The notes under the pieces were generated by a model. That model was not told the DNA's origin. It ran no database searches and saw only the letters and a program-made list of their open reading frames with translations. Both the position numbers and the translations under genes were made by a program. Below, piece by piece: positions 61,667-64,000 of a stretch of 64,000 bases of DNA; position 1 is the first letter of the stretch, and every line of letters starts with the position of its first letter. This DNA comes from Armatimonadota bacterium (GTDB lineage: Bacteria; Sysuimicrobiota; Sysuimicrobiia; Sysuimicrobiales; Humicultoraceae): assembly GCA_031459855.1 (NCBI GenBank), contig JAVKHP010000001.1, forward strand, positions 1,408,059 through 1,472,058. The letters are read 5' to 3'.

Positions 61667-62036
61667 GTCAAGATCTATAGTACCCCAATCGCTGCAGAGT
61701 ACGCCGTGGCCGCACGATACGCCGGCGCCCCGGCGGCACCGTGCAGCCGTCGGCACGCTGCCAGGCGCCGACGCGCGTCTCCGACACTGGCACGAACGCG
61801 GGCGGCGCGCCGGCTGGCGCGCCGCCCGGGGGCATATGATGCACGGGCACAGGCGATCTATCCGCAGCGGCGCAGGGGTTCTTCGCGCCGCGTGCCCGCG
61901 CCGTCTCCTTACGCCGTCCTCCGCTCCGTATCCGTCTCTGGGGTACCAGAGCGAAGCGGTGCGAAGGCAGCGGTTTGCCGTCTCCTTACGCCGTCTTCCG
62001 CTCCGTACCCCGTCTTCCGCTCCGTACCCCGTCTCC
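61667..62036. repeat. Spacer with 77-bp-offset repeat and 19-bp tandem units
   Basis: These 370 bases hold no gene. A ~34-base word at 61900-61933 recurs at 61977-62010 with a few changes, and a 19-base unit resembling CCGTCTTCCGCTCCGTACC is repeated in tandem at 61991-62009 and 62010-62028. The minus-strand frame across it spells repeating GYGAEDGV, which I take as a by-product of the DNA repeat. Confidence 0.7.
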
Positions 62037-62963
62037 CTAGCGGTCGATCGCGATCTGGACGATCTTCTTCGCCGTCTCGAGGGTGCGCACCACCGCCTGC
62101 ATGAGCTGCGCTGCCTCGTCGGAGACCCGCGCGGTCTGCACGTCGCCCTCCAGCCCGCCACCGCCGCCGGCTGGCTGCGTCCGCGCCGCGAGGGTCAGGG
62201 CTTCGGCTGCCTGCCGGATCGCGCGGTCGACGAGCTGCTGGGCCTGCTCCTCCGGCCGCATCCCGCGGGTGCCTAGCACGCCGCTGGGTCCGACCGTCGC
62301 GGAGAGGTCCAGCGCTGGCTGCGCGGGCTGTGGGGTCGTGGTCTCGGGGGCGGTCCCTGCCTGGGCGAGCTCGGCCACCTTCCTGGCCGCCGCCTCGGTC
62401 CGGCGCTGCATCGCCGCGATCCACTGGACCTCGGCCGCCTCGCGGACCACCCGGGCCTGGATCAGCAGGGGCCGGACGCCCTTGTAGGTGTTGGGATCTC
62501 CGGCGATCAGCCGGAACTGGGGCTCCCCGGCCCCCGCAAGCAGGTTCACCGACTCCTGGATGTGCCGCTGCTGCGCCGCCGCGTCCACCGCCACGACCGC
62601 GAGCTTGGCTTCGTGGAGCGCGCGGTCGAGCTCGGCCATGGCCTGCATCAGGGGGGTCTTGTCCACGACCAGTTCGGGCAGCGGTTCGTCCTTCTCTTCT
62701 TCGACCTGCGTCGGCACCTGACCCGTGGTCGCCTCCTGCTGCTGCGGCTTGGGGGGCTCGCTCTGGGCGACGACGGTCTTGCGGACCTCCGGCGCAAGGG
62801 CGGGCGCCTGGGGGGCGGGCGCATCGGCTGCGACCGGCGCGATCACGGTCTCCTCGGCCGGCGGCGCGACCTCGTCGAGCGGATGCGTGTAGATGTGCGT
62901 GAACGCCAGTGACGCCGTGGCCAGGATCGTCACCGGCACCAGCGCCAGCAGGAATCGCTTCAC
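62037..62963 (-). CDS. Secreted or membrane-anchored DUF5667-like protein
   Basis: A 308-residue protein with a signal or anchor segment (FLLALVPVTILATASLAFT), a Pro/Ala/Glu-rich linker (about residues 30-95), then a long helical region (LDRALHEAKLAVVAVDAAAQ, IQARVVREAAEVQW) like the helical DUF5667 domain. The C-terminal third is Ala/Gln-rich. Function is unknown; a cell-envelope role near lepB and the sensor kinase is plausible. Confidence 0.6.
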   Translation of the reverse strand: MKRFLLALVPVTILATASLAFTHIYTHPLDEVAPPAEETVIAPVAADAPAPQAPALAPEVRKTVVAQSEPPKPQQQEATTGQVPTQVEEEKDEPLPELVVDKTPLMQAMAELDRALHEAKLAVVAVDAAAQQRHIQESVNLLAGAGEPQFRLIAGDPNTYKGVRPLLIQARVVREAAEVQWIAAMQRRTEAAARKVAELAQAGTAPETTTPQPAQPALDLSATVGPSGVLGTRGMRPEEQAQQLVDRAIRQAAEALTLAARTQPAGGGGGLEGDVQTARVSDEAAQLMQAVVRTLETAKKIVQIAIDR

Positions 62964-63250
62964 CGTGACACCTCCGGGGATTCAGGATCGTTCCCGTCTT
63001 TCTTATAAGGGTGCCAGCCGGCCGGGCGCCCGACCATGGTAGGGCCGTTCCCGGAAGGTGGAAATTCGGTCAGCGGCCCCGGACGGTCGAGGTCGTGGGG
63101 ACCCCAGACGACCACGGAGCGGGACGTCCGGACGCTGCCACGACGTGCGGTCTCCGCGGCGCCGCTGACGGGCAGACGATGGCGGCGCCCACGTGCCCGC
63201 GCGCACCATGCGACACCAGGATCCCTGCGGAATCGGTAACGCCCGGACGA

Positions 63251-63340
63251 TGGCGGAGGAGGTGGGATTTGAACCCACGAGGCGCGCATGCGCCCAACGG
63301 TTTTCGAGACCGTCCGGGTACCGGGCTCCCGAACTCCTCC
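63251..63340 (-). tRNA. tRNA-Ser (anticodon CGA)
   Basis: Acceptor stem GGAGGAG/CTCCTCC, anticodon stem ACGGT/ACCGT with loop CTCGAAA (anticodon CGA), class II variable arm and T arm GTGGGTTCAAATCCCAC. The CCA end is encoded (63251-63253). Confidence 0.95.
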
Positions 63341-63368
63341 AACGTCTCAATGTACCATGTCGCGGCCC

Positions 63369-63398
63369 TTGACGCCATGCGAGCCGGTGCGGTGTAAT
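63369..63398 (+). promoter_or_regulatory. Promoter producing a leaderless mRNA for the DUF1646 gene
   Basis: TTGACG (63369-63374) and TGTAAT (63393-63398) are 18 bases apart. Only eight bases separate the -10 box from the GTG start, and there is no Shine-Dalgarno sequence. The arrangement duplicates the 6456-6485 promoter. Confidence 0.65.
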
Positions 63399-63406
63399 CC
63401 TGAACC

Positions 63407-64000
63407 GTGCCGTTCCCCATCCTCGCCAACCTCGTCGTCCTGCTGGTGGTCCTGGCGGGCCCGTTCCTCTCCCGCCGGATCGAGCAGAACCTCGAGGCAT
63501 TCCTGTTCGTCGCCGGCGTGGCCTCGGCCCTGGCGTCGGGGGTGCTCACGGTGCCCCTGATCGGTGAGGCGCTGCGCCATCCGCTGCCGATCACCGCAGC
63601 GGTCTTCGGGTTCGGCCTGCTCTTCCTGTGGGCGCGCACCCACGTGGGGCAGGCCGTCGACTGGGCCCAGGCCCGGATCGGCGCCGGCGCCCTCGTGGCG
63701 GTGGCCACCGTGGGGCTGGGGCTGGCCGCGAGTGTCGTCACGGCGATCATCGCCTCGCTGGTGCTCGTGGAGTTCATCTCGGCCCTGCGCCTGCCCCGGC
63801 GCACCGAGACCCGCATCGTGGTGTTCGCCTGCTTCGCCATCGGCCTGGGCGCCGCGCTCACGCCGGTCGGCGAGCCGCTGTCGACCATCGCCACGGCCAA
63901 GCTCCGGCAGGAGTTCTGGTTCCTGCTGCGGCTGCTGGGGCCCTACGTCGTCCCGGGCGTGGTGGCGCTGGGAGTGCTGGCGCGCGTGGCAGCGCGGGAC
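63407..64000 (+). CDS. DUF1646 family integral membrane protein (3' partial)
   Basis: 198 residues are visible before the window ends. A hydrophobic start (PFPILANLVVLLVVLAGPFL) is followed by SRRIEQNLEAFLFVAGVASA, several further membrane segments, ASVVTAIIASLVLVEFISAL, and the signature IGLGAALTPVGEPLSTIATA typical of DUF1646, a group related to ion-transporter-type membrane proteins. GTG at 63407 is the first possible start because an in-frame TGA lies two codons upstream; it sits eight bases after a -10 box. Transported ion or solute unknown. Confidence 0.78.
   Translation, partial: MPFPILANLVVLLVVLAGPFLSRRIEQNLEAFLFVAGVASALASGVLTVPLIGEALRHPLPITAAVFGFGLLFLWARTHVGQAVDWAQARIGAGALVAVATVGLGLAASVVTAIIASLVLVEFISALRLPRRTETRIVVFACFAIGLGAALTPVGEPLSTIATAKLRQEFWFLLRLLGPYVVPGVVALGVLARVAARD

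Noticed and set aside
61667-62161. Extension of the histidine kinase frame upstream with a repeating GYGAEDGV peptide
   Set aside because: The peptide repeat follows directly from the DNA tandem repeat, has no similarity to kinases, and a -10 box lies just before the GTG at 61666.

Overview
This is a very GC-rich (roughly 70%) bacterial chromosome segment. The only RNA genes seen are a long-form SRP RNA that keeps its Alu domain and two serine tRNA genes. There is no rRNA, CRISPR array, insertion sequence or prophage. The long SRP RNA, promoters sitting 8-9 bases before start codons (leaderless transcripts), and the gene content (DUF1646, Lon-like AAA protease, cyclase/LuxR regulators, many ABC/TRAP/Tct importers) suggest an environmental bacterium of a deep-branching or Terrabacteria-like lineage. 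The window alone does not settle the phylum.

Layout. 1-0.76 kb: the end of a type I restriction subunit (hsdR), cut by the window edge. 0.8-6.2 kb: a minus-strand operon for a peptide-type ABC importer (binding protein, two permeases, no ATPase) ending in a gamma-glutamyltransferase-family enzyme. 6.5-6.9 kb: a small zinc-ribbon-like protein with a leaderless promoter. 6.9-26.8 kb: minus-strand catabolic and uptake genes: FAH-family enzyme, LVIVD-repeat protein, a fused TctA-TctB carrier, an orphan molybdopterin hydroxylase subunit, two creatinase-like M24 proteins, an NMT1/SsuA-type ABC importer, a TAXI-TRAP importer, an amidohydrolase, a DMT permease, a zinc alcohol dehydrogenase and livM/livH. 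27.0-36.1 kb: one long operon, read from its start: GntR regulator, 3-hydroxyisobutyrate-dehydrogenase-like enzyme, E1-alpha, E1-beta, a third M24 protein, lipoyl E2, then livJ, livG, livF. 36.4-44.6 kb: a second operon with SDR, bicupin, livJHMGF, RidA and a DUF6282 hydrolase. 44.9-48.6 kb: an amidohydrolase of the TrzA/AtzA type and two tandem TctC-type binding proteins with gene-conversion-like tracts.

At 48.7 kb the direction changes to plus: Lon-like protease, ketopantoate reductase, a 73-bp tandem repeat, the SRP RNA (minus), a fatty-acyl-CoA ligase, a 1,000-residue cyclase/STAND/TPR/LuxR regulator and a DUF4242 protein. From 58.6 kb housekeeping genes follow on the minus strand (signal peptidase I, two tRNA-Ser, an OmpR/HK two-component pair, a secreted DUF5667-like protein), and a DUF1646 membrane protein (plus) runs off the right end.

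How it fits together. From 48.6 kb down to 6.9 kb every protein gene points the same way. They encode at least six kinds of solute importer interleaved with hydrolases and oxidoreductases, which looks like a scavenging region for small organic acids and nitrogen compounds. The two liv operons share a previously unreported-looking double operator: two GTCnGAC boxes separated by exactly nine bases, one copy upstream of the GntR gene and one upstream of the SDR operon. This suggests the GntR protein controls both. Intergenic regions repeatedly show short imperfect duplications at offsets of about 58-77 bases, often copying a gene tail or a ribosome-binding leader.
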